Source of the DNA: JAAXIE01 sp965204245
GTDB taxonomy: Bacteria; Chloroflexota; Dehalococcoidia; Lucifugimonadales; JAAXIE01
Assembly (NCBI GenBank): GCA_965204245.1
Contig: CBDBED010000003.1
Coordinates: 186,001 to 250,000, forward strand
Direction of reading: 5' to 3'
Length of the DNA stretch: 64,000 bases
The position numbers were made by a program, and so were the translations under genes. Below are positions 19,388-28,078 of this stretch, one piece after another. The notes under the pieces were generated by a model that did not search any database, had not been told where the DNA came from, and saw nothing but the letters and a program-made list of their open reading frames with translations. Positions within the stretch are counted from its first letter, which is position 1. Every line of letters starts with the position of its first letter.

Positions 19388-20440
19388 CTAGATGTTGCGA
19401 GCGGGCTCGGCGTAGCTGGGCACCTTGTTATACAGCTGCATCCGGCTGCGCTGGGTGTCGGCAACTACCAAGCGGCCTTTGATGGCGTCAAAGGTAACGC
19501 CCGCGGGCCGGGTGAAGTAGCCTTCGACCTCGGGCTTGCGCATCTGGCGCCGGCGCTTCCAAGAGTCGGGGTTGGCGACCACCGACATCTCGGCCCACTT
19601 GGAGAGCTCACGGGCCTCGCCCCAGAAGGTGGTGACGAAGCGACCGTCGGGTCCGAAGACCTGCACGCGGTGGTTGCCCCAGTCGGCAACGTAGACATCG
19701 CCATCGGGGTCTACTGCCACGTCGGCGGGACGAGAAAGCTCGCCACGGCCGTCGCCGGAGCTGCCGAAGGTGGCCTCATAGCGACCGTCGGGGCTGAACT
19801 TCTGGACGCGGTCGTTCTTGTGGTCGGCCACATAGATATGGCCTTCGTTGTCGACGGTGATGCCCCAAGGAGCATCCAGTTGTCCGTCGCCACTGCCGTG
19901 GCTGCCGAACTTGCTTATGAAGCGTCCGTCTTCCCTGTTTACTTTCTGCACACGGTGGTTTCTGCTGTCGACGATGAGGAGGTTCTCATCGGCGTCGAGC
20001 ACCATCCCGGCTGCGCCATTGAACTGGCCGTCGCCGCTGCCTGCAGATTCCCACATCTTGATGTAGTTGCCGTCCTTGTCGAACGCGGACACCCGGTTGA
20101 GCCATTCGTCGCTGACGAAAATGCGCTCCTGGCTGTCCATGACGATACCGGTGGGCCAAATCATATCCCCGGGCTCGGCACCGGGGCGGGAGAACTCGCC
20201 AACCAGTTCCTCGTCACCGGGCTCGGTGCCCATGGTGAGGACGGTGATGCGGACGGCTCGAAGGGTCTTGTCCCAAGTGGTGTTGGTGCCCTGTTCCCAG
20301 CCACGGTTGACGACGTAGACCGTGTCATCCTTGGTGGTGAGCACCTTGACGGGCGTGGTGAAACCCATGCCCGTGACTGCTCCGCGGCCGACAGCGTGAC
20401 TAAAGTCGAACACTCGGCCCGCGACTACTTGTGTCAGCAT
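19388..20440 (-). CDS. NHL-repeat beta-propeller protein
   Basis: About 350 residues from ATG 20440, which has AGAGGAAAG just upstream; a longer in-frame start at 20473 lacks one. At least five NHL blades are visible from repeats of the type GDG-QL-x-x-P-x-G-I-x-V-D-x-x-G-x-I-Y-V-A-D-x-x-N-x-R-V-Q (for example GSHGSGDGQLDAPWGITVDN). No signal peptide is seen. NHL propellers act as binding platforms or as peptidyl-amidoglycolate-lyase-like enzymes; here only the fold is supported. A strong terminator follows. Confidence 0.88.
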   Translation of the reverse strand: MLTQVVAGRVFDFSHAVGRGAVTGMGFTTPVKVLTTKDDTVYVVNRGWEQGTNTTWDKTLRAVRITVLTMGTEPGDEELVGEFSRPGAEPGDMIWPTGIVMDSQERIFVSDEWLNRVSAFDKDGNYIKMWESAGSGDGQFNGAAGMVLDADENLLIVDSRNHRVQKVNREDGRFISKFGSHGSGDGQLDAPWGITVDNEGHIYVADHKNDRVQKFSPDGRYEATFGSSGDGRGELSRPADVAVDPDGDVYVADWGNHRVQVFGPDGRFVTTFWGEARELSKWAEMSVVANPDSWKRRRQMRKPEVEGYFTRPAGVTFDAIKGRLVVADTQRSRMQLYNKVPSYAEPARNI

Positions 20441-20525
20441 GTGTTCTTTCCTCTTGAGCGAATTGGCGCCCAAAGCGCCTGAGTCTCGTAATCGGTGGTG
20501 CGACTTGAATCTCGCACCTATCAGT

Positions 20526-20562
20526 CCGAGGGCCAGCGAGCCGTAAAGCTGCTGGCCCTCGG
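20526..20562 (-). terminator. hairpin after the DUF1501 gene
   Basis: A perfect 12-bp inverted repeat (20526-20537 with 20551-20562), 26 bases beyond the DUF1501 stop. No T-run follows on either strand, so it may be a rho-independent-like terminator of weak type or an mRNA 3' stabiliser. Confidence 0.5.
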
Positions 20563-20588
20563 AGTAGGCTCTATCGAAAGCGCTACGC

Positions 20589-21716
20589 CTAGAAGTAGCT
20601 CAGCTTGTCGAAGTTACCCTTGACGATGGGGCCGGACTCGACCTGCAGCCAGTCTTCCAAGATGGAGGTGTAGACACTGCGGAAGTCGAGGTTGGGGACC
20701 AAGTCGCCCTGAGACAGGTCCTCTTGGCGCGCGGACGGGTACTCGCCGTACTGTCCGCCCTTGACCATGTCACCAGTCAGGAAGGAAACCCCGCCAGCGC
20801 CGTGGTCGGTGCCGGAGCCGTTGTCGTGCACGCGGCGGCCGAACTCGGAGAACATGAATACCAGCACGTTGTCGGCGGCGTCATGCTCGCGCAGGTCGGC
20901 GAAGAAGTCACCGAGGGCCTCGCCCACGTCGGTCCAGAGCTGGCCGTGAAGACCGGCTTGGTTGGCATGGGTGTCGAAGCTGCCGTGGTCGCAGTAGAAG
21001 ATGCGGGTGCCCAGGTTGGCGGTATGAATCTGGGCGATGCCCTTCAGCTTCTTGGCGATGGGGGTGTCGGCGTACTCGACGCTGGAGGTGTAGCCCTCGG
21101 GGGCCACCTTCAGGATGTCGGCGCCCTTCATGGCCTCGAGACCGGTCTGGCCCATGTACTGCATGACGGAGTCGGAGCCCATGACCGGGGAGTAGATGCG
21201 GGAGAACCGGTCGAGAATCTTCATCCGCTGCTGTTCCTGCTCGATGCCCGTGAGGAGGCCGTAGGTCTCCAGGTCGTCGATGCAGGCGATGGGCACGTCG
21301 GGGTAGACCATGGAGCGGAACATGCTGGGCCCGAAGCTGACGGAGGTAACGATGTTCTCCTTGTTCGGGTCCAAGGCCTTGGTGGCCATGCCCAGCCAAC
21401 CCTCGGTCCCGAGCTTGTCGGGCTCGCAGGTGTGCCAGATGTCCATGGAGCGGAAGTGGGACCTGGGGGAGTCGGGGTAGCCGACACCGTGGATGATGGC
21501 CAGCTTGCCATCGTTGTACATGTCCCGCATGGCGCTCATGGCAGGGTGCATCCCGTACTGGTCGTCGATATGGAGAATCTGGTCATCAGGGATGCCGACA
21601 GCGGGGCGGTTGTCCCTGTACAACGGGTCGTTGTAGGGGATGATGGTGTTGAAATAGTCGTTCCCGCCCGAAAGCTGGAGGACTACCAGCACGGGGTCTT
21701 TCTTGCTTGTAGCCAT
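20589..21716 (-). CDS. DUF1501 domain protein
   Basis: A 375-residue sulfatase-superfamily-like protein with the family hallmarks VLVVLQLSGGNDYFNT at the N terminus and the later FSEFGRRVHDNGSGTDHGAG segment. DUF1501 proteins are often encoded beside DUF1800 proteins and are predicted to be exported or surface-associated. No Tat or Sec signal is evident at this start. ATG lies behind AAGGAGAG. It is 58 bases downstream of the DUF1800 gene and likely co-transcribed. The biochemical role is not established. Confidence 0.92.
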   Translation of the reverse strand: MATSKKDPVLVVLQLSGGNDYFNTIIPYNDPLYRDNRPAVGIPDDQILHIDDQYGMHPAMSAMRDMYNDGKLAIIHGVGYPDSPRSHFRSMDIWHTCEPDKLGTEGWLGMATKALDPNKENIVTSVSFGPSMFRSMVYPDVPIACIDDLETYGLLTGIEQEQQRMKILDRFSRIYSPVMGSDSVMQYMGQTGLEAMKGADILKVAPEGYTSSVEYADTPIAKKLKGIAQIHTANLGTRIFYCDHGSFDTHANQAGLHGQLWTDVGEALGDFFADLREHDAADNVLVFMFSEFGRRVHDNGSGTDHGAGGVSFLTGDMVKGGQYGEYPSARQEDLSQGDLVPNLDFRSVYTSILEDWLQVESGPIVKGNFDKLSYF

Positions 21717-21774
21717 TCGCTTCTCTCTCCTTCTTTATTTGGCCTATGGTTCTAGGTTTAGCGGCAGCACCGCT

Positions 21775-23166
21775 TTAGCAGTACTGATACTCGCGGGATG
21801 ATGCGATGAGCTGAAGCATTTCACCCACGCGCTGGGAACTGGCATCCCGGTTGCCCCAGTTGAGGCTTCCGCCTTCATTGGCATGGGAAACCAACTGGGC
21901 CTTGGTCTCGTCACCGACTTCCAAGGGCCCGAGGATGTCGAGACAGCCATCCACGAAGGCCTCGGGGGCCAGATTGCCCTGACTCTCAAGGTTGTTCACG
22001 ATGGCTTGGATGCCGGGGTTGCTGGTGTCGCCGAGGAGGCCTGCGCAGAAGTTGATGCGCTTCATCAGGGTTCCGCTGTTAATCCACTCCACGCCGGTGT
22101 GCCAGCTCTCGACACTGGGGGGATTCATCAGGTCCTGGCCCATGTACATGGGCTGGCGGCACATTTCGCCGATGCCGGGGGCAGGGAACTCGTAGCCGCC
22201 GACGAGGCGGTAGGTGCTCACCACGATCTCGGCAGGGCTCTTGACCTTGGCAAAGCGGGCGTTCTTGAAGAAGTCACTCTTGAAGAGCACACGGAGGATG
22301 CTCTTGATGTCGCACTTGCTCTCTAGGAACGTGCGAGCCAAGAGGTCGACTGCCTCGGGGTCACGGGGCGGGGTGACCGACCACGCAGGCACCTGGGGCT
22401 CATCGGCCACGAAGAAGTTGTAGAGGTGGCGGGCGATGAACCGCGCAGTGGCGGGCTGGTCGCAGACGATGTTGATGATGTCCTCGCCGTTCAAGCGGCC
22501 AGTGTGACCAAGGAAGGTCTTCTCGCCATCGTCGTGGTCCTCGTCCCTGTAGAGGAACTCCCAGTCGTAACGGCTGTAGTAGTTCCTGGGGGGGCCGGGA
22601 TCGAAGGTCCAGCCGGTGAAGGCACGGGAGGCCTCCCGAACGTCGACCTCGGTGTAGCTGCCGACACCCATGCTGAAGAGCTCGAGAAGCTCGCGACCCC
22701 AGTTCTCGTTGACGGCTGCGCCGTGATTGTCGCAGTTGTCGAGCCAGTAGATCATGGCCGGGTCCTTGGCCAGTTCTACCAAGAAGTCACGGTAGTTTCC
22801 GAGGGCGTGCTGGCGGAACATGTTGATCTGGTTGATCACGATGTTGTAGTTGTCGACCTTGGACTGACCAGTGGCGAAGAGGTGGTGCCAGAAGAGCACC
22901 ATCTTTTCTTCCAGGGGCCTGCCGGTGTTGATGAGGGTGTGCAGCCAAGAAGCGCTACCCATGCCGGGGGTGGTGATGGGGCGGTCAAAGCCGGGGTGGT
23001 ACCTAAGGAACTCGAGCCTGTCGGCCTCGTCGCCTTGGGCGTCGACCAACTCGTCGACCGTGGCGTCGTATCCTTTAGCTACGCGCCTCTCCAACTCCTC
23101 GCGGCTGGCTCCGAATCCCGCTCGCCGCATAAGGTGAGCCATCAAGGCTATGTCGTCATTAGCCAT
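21775..23166 (-). CDS. DUF1800 domain protein
   Basis: A 463-residue protein starting LMRRAGFGASREELE, then KMVLFWHHLFATGQSKV and NENWGRELLELFSMGVGSYTE, all typical of DUF1800. The ATG follows AGGAGGAAGGT. It is the first gene of a DUF1800-DUF1501 pair. The pairing is widespread in Planctomycetes, Chloroflexi and Proteobacteria. The function of the family is unknown. Confidence 0.92.
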   Translation of the reverse strand: MANDDIALMAHLMRRAGFGASREELERRVAKGYDATVDELVDAQGDEADRLEFLRYHPGFDRPITTPGMGSASWLHTLINTGRPLEEKMVLFWHHLFATGQSKVDNYNIVINQINMFRQHALGNYRDFLVELAKDPAMIYWLDNCDNHGAAVNENWGRELLELFSMGVGSYTEVDVREASRAFTGWTFDPGPPRNYYSRYDWEFLYRDEDHDDGEKTFLGHTGRLNGEDIINIVCDQPATARFIARHLYNFFVADEPQVPAWSVTPPRDPEAVDLLARTFLESKCDIKSILRVLFKSDFFKNARFAKVKSPAEIVVSTYRLVGGYEFPAPGIGEMCRQPMYMGQDLMNPPSVESWHTGVEWINSGTLMKRINFCAGLLGDTSNPGIQAIVNNLESQGNLAPEAFVDGCLDILGPLEVGDETKAQLVSHANEGGSLNWGNRDASSQRVGEMLQLIASSREYQYC

Positions 23167-23440
23167 ACCTTCCTCCTGTCATTGGATACATAAATGCGTC
23201 CTTCCGCATATCGGCTAAGGTTACTCTGGTATTTTCGTACCGAAAAGGCCGGTTGTCAACGGGCCGAGGGATGGTGCGAGGGGTCTGGATCGGGACGGTT
23301 GGGGCGTGGCGGCATGGGGCTGGAACCCATGGCTTGAGCTGAGTGCGAGAAGCGTTGGTGACGGGTTCGTATTTCGTCGTGTTGGTTGGGGCAGATGGGG
23401 TTGGAATTCGGGTGAGAGATAGTTGCGCGCCAGATAGGGC

Positions 23441-23506
23441 GTGAGACGCTCTTCGTAGCTGTAGCGATTGGTTTTGTATCTGGGAGGCGTCTCATTCGTC
23501 TCATGG
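23441..23506. repeat. structured repeat, copy A (X'-core-X-N-X-GG)
   Basis: X is CGTCTCAT, present at 23488-23495 and again at 23497-23504 with one T between, then GG. The upstream arm at 23441-23448 is the reverse complement of X except for its first base. Between arm and X lies a 36-base core beginning TTCGTAGCTG (23452) with TTTTGTATCTG near its end. After GG comes TCATAGCTGGGCC. See copies B (23637) and C (43305). Confidence 0.7.
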
Positions 23507-23636
23507 TCATAGCTGGGCCGTATTGGACCAGACAGTCTTGCGCTGGGAAGTTTCGAGGGTAGGTCGTAGTTGGCGGATTTCGTCGTGATGTGGGCCGAGA
23601 ATTTTGGGCGGAGGGGTGCGACGCTCAGATAGGGGC

Positions 23637-23702
23637 ATGCTACTCTTTTCGTATCTGGCGGAAAGCGATTTGTATCTGAGAAGAGTAGCATTAGTAGCAT
23701 GG
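23637..23702. repeat. structured repeat, copy B (X'-core-X-N-X-GG)
   Basis: X is AGTAGCAT at 23684-23691 and 23693-23700, one T apart, followed by GG. The upstream arm ATGCTACT (23637-23644) is its exact reverse complement, and the stem extends to 11 bp (CTT with AAG). The 36-base core starts TTCGTATCTG at 23648 and contains TTTGTATCTG. TCGTAGCTGGGCC follows GG, as in copy A. Confidence 0.75.
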
Positions 23703-24040
23703 TCGTAGCTGGGCCGTAGCTGACGAATGAGTTGCACGGGGCGGTTTGCCCGGGTGAGAGCGGGTTGGCGGATTTCGTCGTGGTTGGGGAATGTGAGGGT
23801 GCGAAGGGATGCAGGAACGGCGGGAAGCGGGGTGAAGGTTTTGCTGTTTGGGCTGGGCTGCGTTGGGCGTGGAGGTGCAGTTGAGTTATTTTGCCGTATT
23901 TTGCTGCAGTTTCGCATCTCGTCGTTCTCACGCAGGGTGCAAAGGAAAGGCGGGGACGACCTCGCAGGGGTCGGTCCCCAGCCCCTCTGTGCCTACGTGC
24001 ATTATAGAACGAGTGTGCGTATGCCGTCAAGTGGGACGGG

Positions 24041-24481
24041 TTATTGGGCACGACCTGCAGCGCATGTCCACATGTGCTTGGCGGTGGCAAGGCCGAGGAT
24101 GGTGAAGAGGGCGTCCATCAAGGGGAAGTAGACGATGTGGGAGGTGACGGCTTCTCCGGTCTCGCTGTCGGGGTTGAGGGTCCAGAACCAACTCCAAAAG
24201 AAGAGCATGGCGAGGGCGATTGCGCCATAGAAGGCGATGCTGGCGCCCACATGGTCGAGGGTGCCGGGCTGGGCCCCACTCCTGCTGAGGAGGCACCTGC
24301 GGAAGCACGCCGACACGAACATGATGACCACGGCGACGGCCATGAAGTAGTTGAGGATTTTCCATATCGGGTAGTCGGGAGAGCCGTCGTGGGTGAGGGG
24401 GGTGATGATGAAGAGAACGAAGACTGCTATCGCGGTTGCCACGAGATAGGCTGCGGTAATCCGCTGGGCGATGCTCAGCAT
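24041..24481 (-). CDS. four-helix membrane protein of unknown function
   Basis: A 146-residue protein with four hydrophobic segments: about 7-27 (AAYLVATAIAVFVLFIITP), 43-58, 80-98 and 121-135. The C terminus is short and polar. No conserved catalytic residues were recognised. ATG follows GGAGAGGTCTCA. It is divergent from the redoxin gene, so the 119-base gap holds both promoters. Function unknown. Confidence 0.65.
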   Translation of the reverse strand: MLSIAQRITAAYLVATAIAVFVLFIITPLTHDGSPDYPIWKILNYFMAVAVVIMFVSACFRRCLLSRSGAQPGTLDHVGASIAFYGAIALAMLFFWSWFWTLNPDSETGEAVTSHIVYFPLMDALFTILGLATAKHMWTCAAGRAQ

Positions 24482-24600
24482 TGAGACCTCTCCTTCGGTG
24501 CGATAGTTGGTATCAGTTCCGACGAGCGCATTCTACGGCATGGCACGGTTCAGTTGCGCGTAGTCTTTCACTTCTGATTTCGGTGATGTACAGTATTCGC

Positions 24601-25441
24601 ATGTGGAAAACATTGTGGGTGGCAGCACTGGTCTTGGGGTTGTTGATTGCCTCGGCGTGTGGTGGGACATCGGAGGACACTTCACCTTCTGCAGAGTCGC
24701 CGACAGCAACAGACACAACGACTTCCGAAGCAACCCTGGAAGCGACACAGGGACAGCAGCCGGACGCGTCGGCGGAGGGCACTGCCGCAACGTCCGCAAC
24801 CCAAGACGCTGAACGTCAGACCGCTGCCACCTCCCAAACGGTTGCGACGACTGATCAGGGCGGGGCGGAACCCGGTTCCGGTGAGCAGGGTACGTCCGCG
24901 GTAACCATTGCCGCCACGCCCGATGTCGCGGCTCCAACAACTGCTGCTCCAACTGAGCTACCCGCGCCTGCATTAGCGGTAGGCACCAACGTGGGAGAGT
25001 TGGCGCCGGACTTCCAATTGCCTGCGGCCTCGGGGTCGGACCAGTCGCTGGCTTCGTACCGGGGGGACAAGAACGTGCTGGTGGTGTTCTACCGGGCTTT
25101 CTGGTGAACGTATTGCCGCAGACAGCTGGACGAGCTGTCCGACGAGTACGAGACACTGGAAGGCCTGAACACCGAGGTTGTGGCCATAAGCAAAGACGAA
25201 CTCAGTGGGGCCACGGATATTGCGCAGAGTTTGGGGATACCATTCCCAATTCTGTATGACCCTGCCGGGGATGTGATTGGGGCCTATGGGGTGGTGAACG
25301 CTTCGGACGATGGCAAAGCTTCGCCCTCGACCTTCCTAAGTAGACGAGGAAGGGGTTATCCGGTGGAGGTTTTCTGGAAGCCAGAGCCACCGGGCGCCCT
25401 TCGACGAGATCGTTGAGCAGTTGGAGCAGTTGCAGGGTTAG
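24601..25441 (+). CDS. redoxin/peroxiredoxin-like lipoprotein with TGA (possible selenocysteine) at the active site
   Basis: ATG 24601 starts a lipoprotein signal (LGLLIASACGG) followed by about 100 residues of Thr/Ala/Ser linker. The thioredoxin-fold domain begins at VGELAPDFQLPAASG. At the peroxidatic site the translation reads VFYRAFW-stop-TYCRRQL: codon 169 (25105-25107) is TGA where relatives have Cys, and the resolving Cys is codon 172, giving UxxC. A perfect hairpin follows at 25121-25139. A second lesion near 25337-25340 (one extra base) must be skipped to reach the family C terminus VDEEGVIRWRF and TAG at 25439. The extracytoplasmic protein would reduce peroxides or disulfides. Either a selenoprotein with one indel error or a pseudogene explains the data. 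Confidence 0.7.
25105..25139 (+). promoter_or_regulatory. candidate bacterial SECIS element
   Basis: UGA at 25105-25107 is followed by a perfect 7-bp stem (GACAGCT 25121-25127 with AGCTGTC 25133-25139) and a 5-base loop GGACG. The loop starts 21 bases after the UGA and begins with G, matching the general position and loop-G requirement known for bacterial SECIS hairpins. It lies inside coding sequence, as it should. Selenocysteine insertion remains inferred. Confidence 0.5.
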
Positions 25442-25473
25442 CCCCGCCTGCCTGTTGGCGGGTTGAGGCCAAG

Positions 25474-26712
25474 ATGTCGACTTCCACAGACGATCATTCG
25501 AGCCAGCATCCGACTCATCACCGGGCGCAGAACCGCACGGTCATCATTCCCGGCTTGGCCATTGGACATTCGATATTCCATTGGGTCATCCAGAGCTTTG
25601 TGGTGGTGTTGCCGGAAATCCAGGCGACGTTCAATTTGAGCGGTGTGGGGGTGGGGGGAGCATTATCGGCACGGGAAATCGCATCGGGACTAATTGCGCT
25701 GCCTGGCGGGATAGTCGTCGATGTGTTGCGGCGATACTGGGGGCCGCTGCTGGCGGCCTGTCTGGCTTTTGCGGCGTTGGGGTCGCTGGCGATGGGGACG
25801 TCACCGGCGTATGCGTTGTTGCTGGTGGGGATGGCGGTGGTGGCTGCGTCCCATTCTCTGTGGCATTTGCCAGCACAAGCGTCACTCTCACATCATTTCC
25901 CGGAACGCCGGGGGCTTGCGCTGTCTTCTCATGGGGTAGGGGGGAGCATCGGAGACGTGGCGGGGCCTGTGGCGACGGGTGCGTTGCTGGCAGTGCTGAC
26001 TTGGCGTGGCTTGATGAACATCTATGGGGCGGTGCCGATATTCCTTGCCGTTCTCACCTTCTTCCTGTTCCGGCACATCGGGAGAGCCGCGGACGATGGA
26101 GGCGGGACTGCCTCGGTGTCGCAGCGGGTGGAGGTGACCAAGCAGCTAATGAGGAGCCCGGTGCTGTGGGGTCTGACCATGGTGCGGGGATTGAGGGGAA
26201 TGGCGCTGGTGGCCTTGGTTACTGTGCTGCCTCTTTATCTGGACAGTGATCTGGAGTTGAGCCCCTTTTCCCGGGGTTTTCATATCGGCCTGTTGATTAT
26301 CGTGGGTCTTGTGGCCAAGCCTCTGGCAGGGGACTTGTCTGACCGATGGGGACGGAGGCAGGTGCTGGTGCCGGGGCTGGTGTGGTCATGTGCTATGTCC
26401 TTGGCCTTGGTGTTCTTTGCGGACGGGATACTGCTCAGCTTGGTTATTGCGGGGCTTGGACTCTTCCTTTATCCGGACCAGCCGATAGTGGTGGCGTCGG
26501 TGTTCGATGTGGTGGGAAGGGATGTGGCGAACACGGGGATGGGGGTGGTGTCGTGCATTGCGTTCTTCATGTCGGCGGGGTCGTCGCTGCTGGCAGGCGG
26601 GCTGTATGAGGGCTATGGGTTTGAGGTGGTGGTGTATTACGTAGCGGGTTTGTTTGCGGTGGCGGCGCTCATTTTCGCTGTCCTGCCGCTGAGGCGCAGA
26701 GCGGATGTGTAG
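25474..26712 (+). CDS. MFS transporter
   Basis: A 412-residue protein with about 12 hydrophobic segments in two halves and a long cytoplasmic loop near residues 200-225. The loop-2/3 motif appears as GGIVVDVLRRYWGP and the equivalent in the second half as AGDLSDRWGRR. It lacks obvious substrate-specific motifs, and efflux or organic-anion uptake are both possible. It starts 32 bases after the redoxin stop in the same direction, so it may be in the same transcript. Confidence 0.88.
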   Translation: MSTSTDDHSSQHPTHHRAQNRTVIIPGLAIGHSIFHWVIQSFVVVLPEIQATFNLSGVGVGGALSAREIASGLIALPGGIVVDVLRRYWGPLLAACLAFAALGSLAMGTSPAYALLLVGMAVVAASHSLWHLPAQASLSHHFPERRGLALSSHGVGGSIGDVAGPVATGALLAVLTWRGLMNIYGAVPIFLAVLTFFLFRHIGRAADDGGGTASVSQRVEVTKQLMRSPVLWGLTMVRGLRGMALVALVTVLPLYLDSDLELSPFSRGFHIGLLIIVGLVAKPLAGDLSDRWGRRQVLVPGLVWSCAMSLALVFFADGILLSLVIAGLGLFLYPDQPIVVASVFDVVGRDVANTGMGVVSCIAFFMSAGSSLLAGGLYEGYGFEVVVYYVAGLFAVAALIFAVLPLRRRADV

Positions 26713-26803
26713 AAGCGCTTATTGTTTGGGCAACCGCTGCGTCGCTGGCCAGAAGAGCGTGTAGCTTGCGCTGGTGACGGTTTCAGTCAGTCTAGAAAGA
26801 CGC

Positions 26804-26809
26804 TATAAT
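26804..26809 (+). promoter_or_regulatory. candidate -10 box for aapJ
   Basis: Perfect TATAAT about 100 bases before the aapJ start, in a 200-base gap after the MFS gene. The -35 region is poor (TTTCAG at 17-base spacing), so confidence is limited. Confidence 0.35.
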
Positions 26810-26911
26810 CTTGCCGCCTGACTCCGCGCCTCACCACTGCGGGGGCCGAGTAGCGGAGCCAAACCTAGAAGCAAAGGAGAGGTGCGGAAAGTGGAGATTC
26901 TGAGGAAGAAC

Positions 26912-28057
26912 ATGCGCATCCTGCTGGTGACGGCCGTGGCTTTGGCGGTGTTGTTGGCAGCCGCTTGTGGCGGGGGCCTGACCGAAGACGATGTGGAAGA
27001 GCGGGCCCAAGAGATGGCTGCCGAGATGATGGAAGAACAAGGTGCCCAGATGGCCGAGGACACCGGGGAGATGATGGAAGAGGGGAACCGGCTCCAGGCC
27101 GTCAAGGACCGGGGCAAGCTTATCTGCGCCAGCCGTAATGACGTGCCGGGTTACGGGTTTTTGGACGACGCCGGCAACAACGTTGGTTTTGACATAGACC
27201 TGTGCCGTGCCGTGGCAACCGCGGTTCTCGGTGACCCGAATGCTATCGAGATACGGTTGATCACTGCTGCCGAGCGCGGGCCGACGATCCAGTCGGGTGA
27301 AGTGGACATGCTGGTCCGCACCGTCACTTGGACGACATCCCGGGACGCCCAGTGGGGCAACTATGCCCAGACCACGTTCTACGATGGCCAGGGCTTCATG
27401 GTGAGGAACGACTCAGGTGTGACGAGCGCTCTGGAATTGAGGAACGCGTCCGTCTGCGTTACTCAGGGAACCACGACGGAGTTGAACCTGCAAGACTTTT
27501 CTACCCAGAACAACCTCGGGATAGACGTGCTAACGTTCGAGGATACCGATCTGGTTGTAGCGGCTTATGAGGAAGGCCAGTGCGACTCCTTCACCAACGA
27601 CCGGTCGCAGCTTGCGGCCCTCCGCACTGGCTTGAATAACCCGGCAGACCATACGATTCTGCCTGAGACGATATCGGAGGAGCCGTTGGGGCCGGTAGTG
27701 CCTCATGGTGACGACCAATGGTTTGACGTCGTCAAGACCGTGATGGGCATGTTGATTTATGCCGAGGCCTATGGCGTGACCGCGGCCTCAGTACCCAGTG
27801 CGGAGACGGGTGAGACCAAGATTGACCGGCTATTCGGCTTGTCGGGTGACTTTGGACAAGAGCCCTTGGGACTGTCCAAAACTGTGGCCCAAGACGTAAT
27901 CAAGGCCGTTGGAAACTACGGTGAGATTTACGACCGCAACCTAGGCCCGGGAGGCATCGACCTACCGCGCGAGAACGGGCGCAATGCTCTATGGGCTGAT
28001 GCCCCGTGCTCGGACTGCCCGAAGGGTGGGCAGATTTACGCGGCTCCCCTGCGCTAG
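26912..28057 (+). CDS. aapJ: general L-amino-acid ABC transporter, substrate-binding lipoprotein (AapJ-like)
   Basis: From ATG 26912 (GAGGA upstream) the protein has a lipoprotein signal LLAAACGGG and a Glu/Met-rich helical spacer (residues about 26-55). It then shows the AapJ core: VKDRGKLICASRNDVPGYGF, GFDIDLCRAVATAVLGD and the Cys-containing CDSFTNDRSQLAALR. AapJ captures a broad range of L-amino acids outside the membrane and delivers them to AapQM. An in-frame GTG at 26882 is possible but poorly spaced. The gene is separated from aapQMP by a strong terminator, which would allow extra binding protein to be made relative to the membrane parts. Confidence 0.92.
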   Translation: MRILLVTAVALAVLLAAACGGGLTEDDVEERAQEMAAEMMEEQGAQMAEDTGEMMEEGNRLQAVKDRGKLICASRNDVPGYGFLDDAGNNVGFDIDLCRAVATAVLGDPNAIEIRLITAAERGPTIQSGEVDMLVRTVTWTTSRDAQWGNYAQTTFYDGQGFMVRNDSGVTSALELRNASVCVTQGTTTELNLQDFSTQNNLGIDVLTFEDTDLVVAAYEEGQCDSFTNDRSQLAALRTGLNNPADHTILPETISEEPLGPVVPHGDDQWFDVVKTVMGMLIYAEAYGVTAASVPSAETGETKIDRLFGLSGDFGQEPLGLSKTVAQDVIKAVGNYGEIYDRNLGPGGIDLPRENGRNALWADAPCSDCPKGGQIYAAPLR

Positions 28058-28078
28058 CTGCAGAGCCATAGAGTCGAA

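Larger units (their letters stand above)
23167..24040. other. non-coding region built of about 200-bp related units
   Basis: No supportable gene: the long minus-strand frame here (23221-24090) is a low-complexity S/P/T/R translation with no domain. The stretch ATTTCGTCGT recurs at 23371, 23577 and 23772, about 195-206 bases apart. The first two units carry a complete copy of the structured repeat described separately; the third carries none that can be seen. Confidence 0.6.

Noticed and set aside
19160..20482. 440-residue plus-strand frame
   Set aside because: Antisense to the NHL gene; Val/Gly/Ala-rich translation typical of the complement of a high-G+C gene.
20724..21755. 343-residue plus-strand frame
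   Set aside because: Antisense shadow of DUF1501; no family similarity.
22426..23193. 255-residue plus-strand frame
   Set aside because: Antisense shadow of DUF1800.
23221..24090. 289-residue minus-strand frame
   Set aside because: Low-complexity S/P/T/R composition with no domain or signal; the region contains hairpin repeats and tandem units instead.
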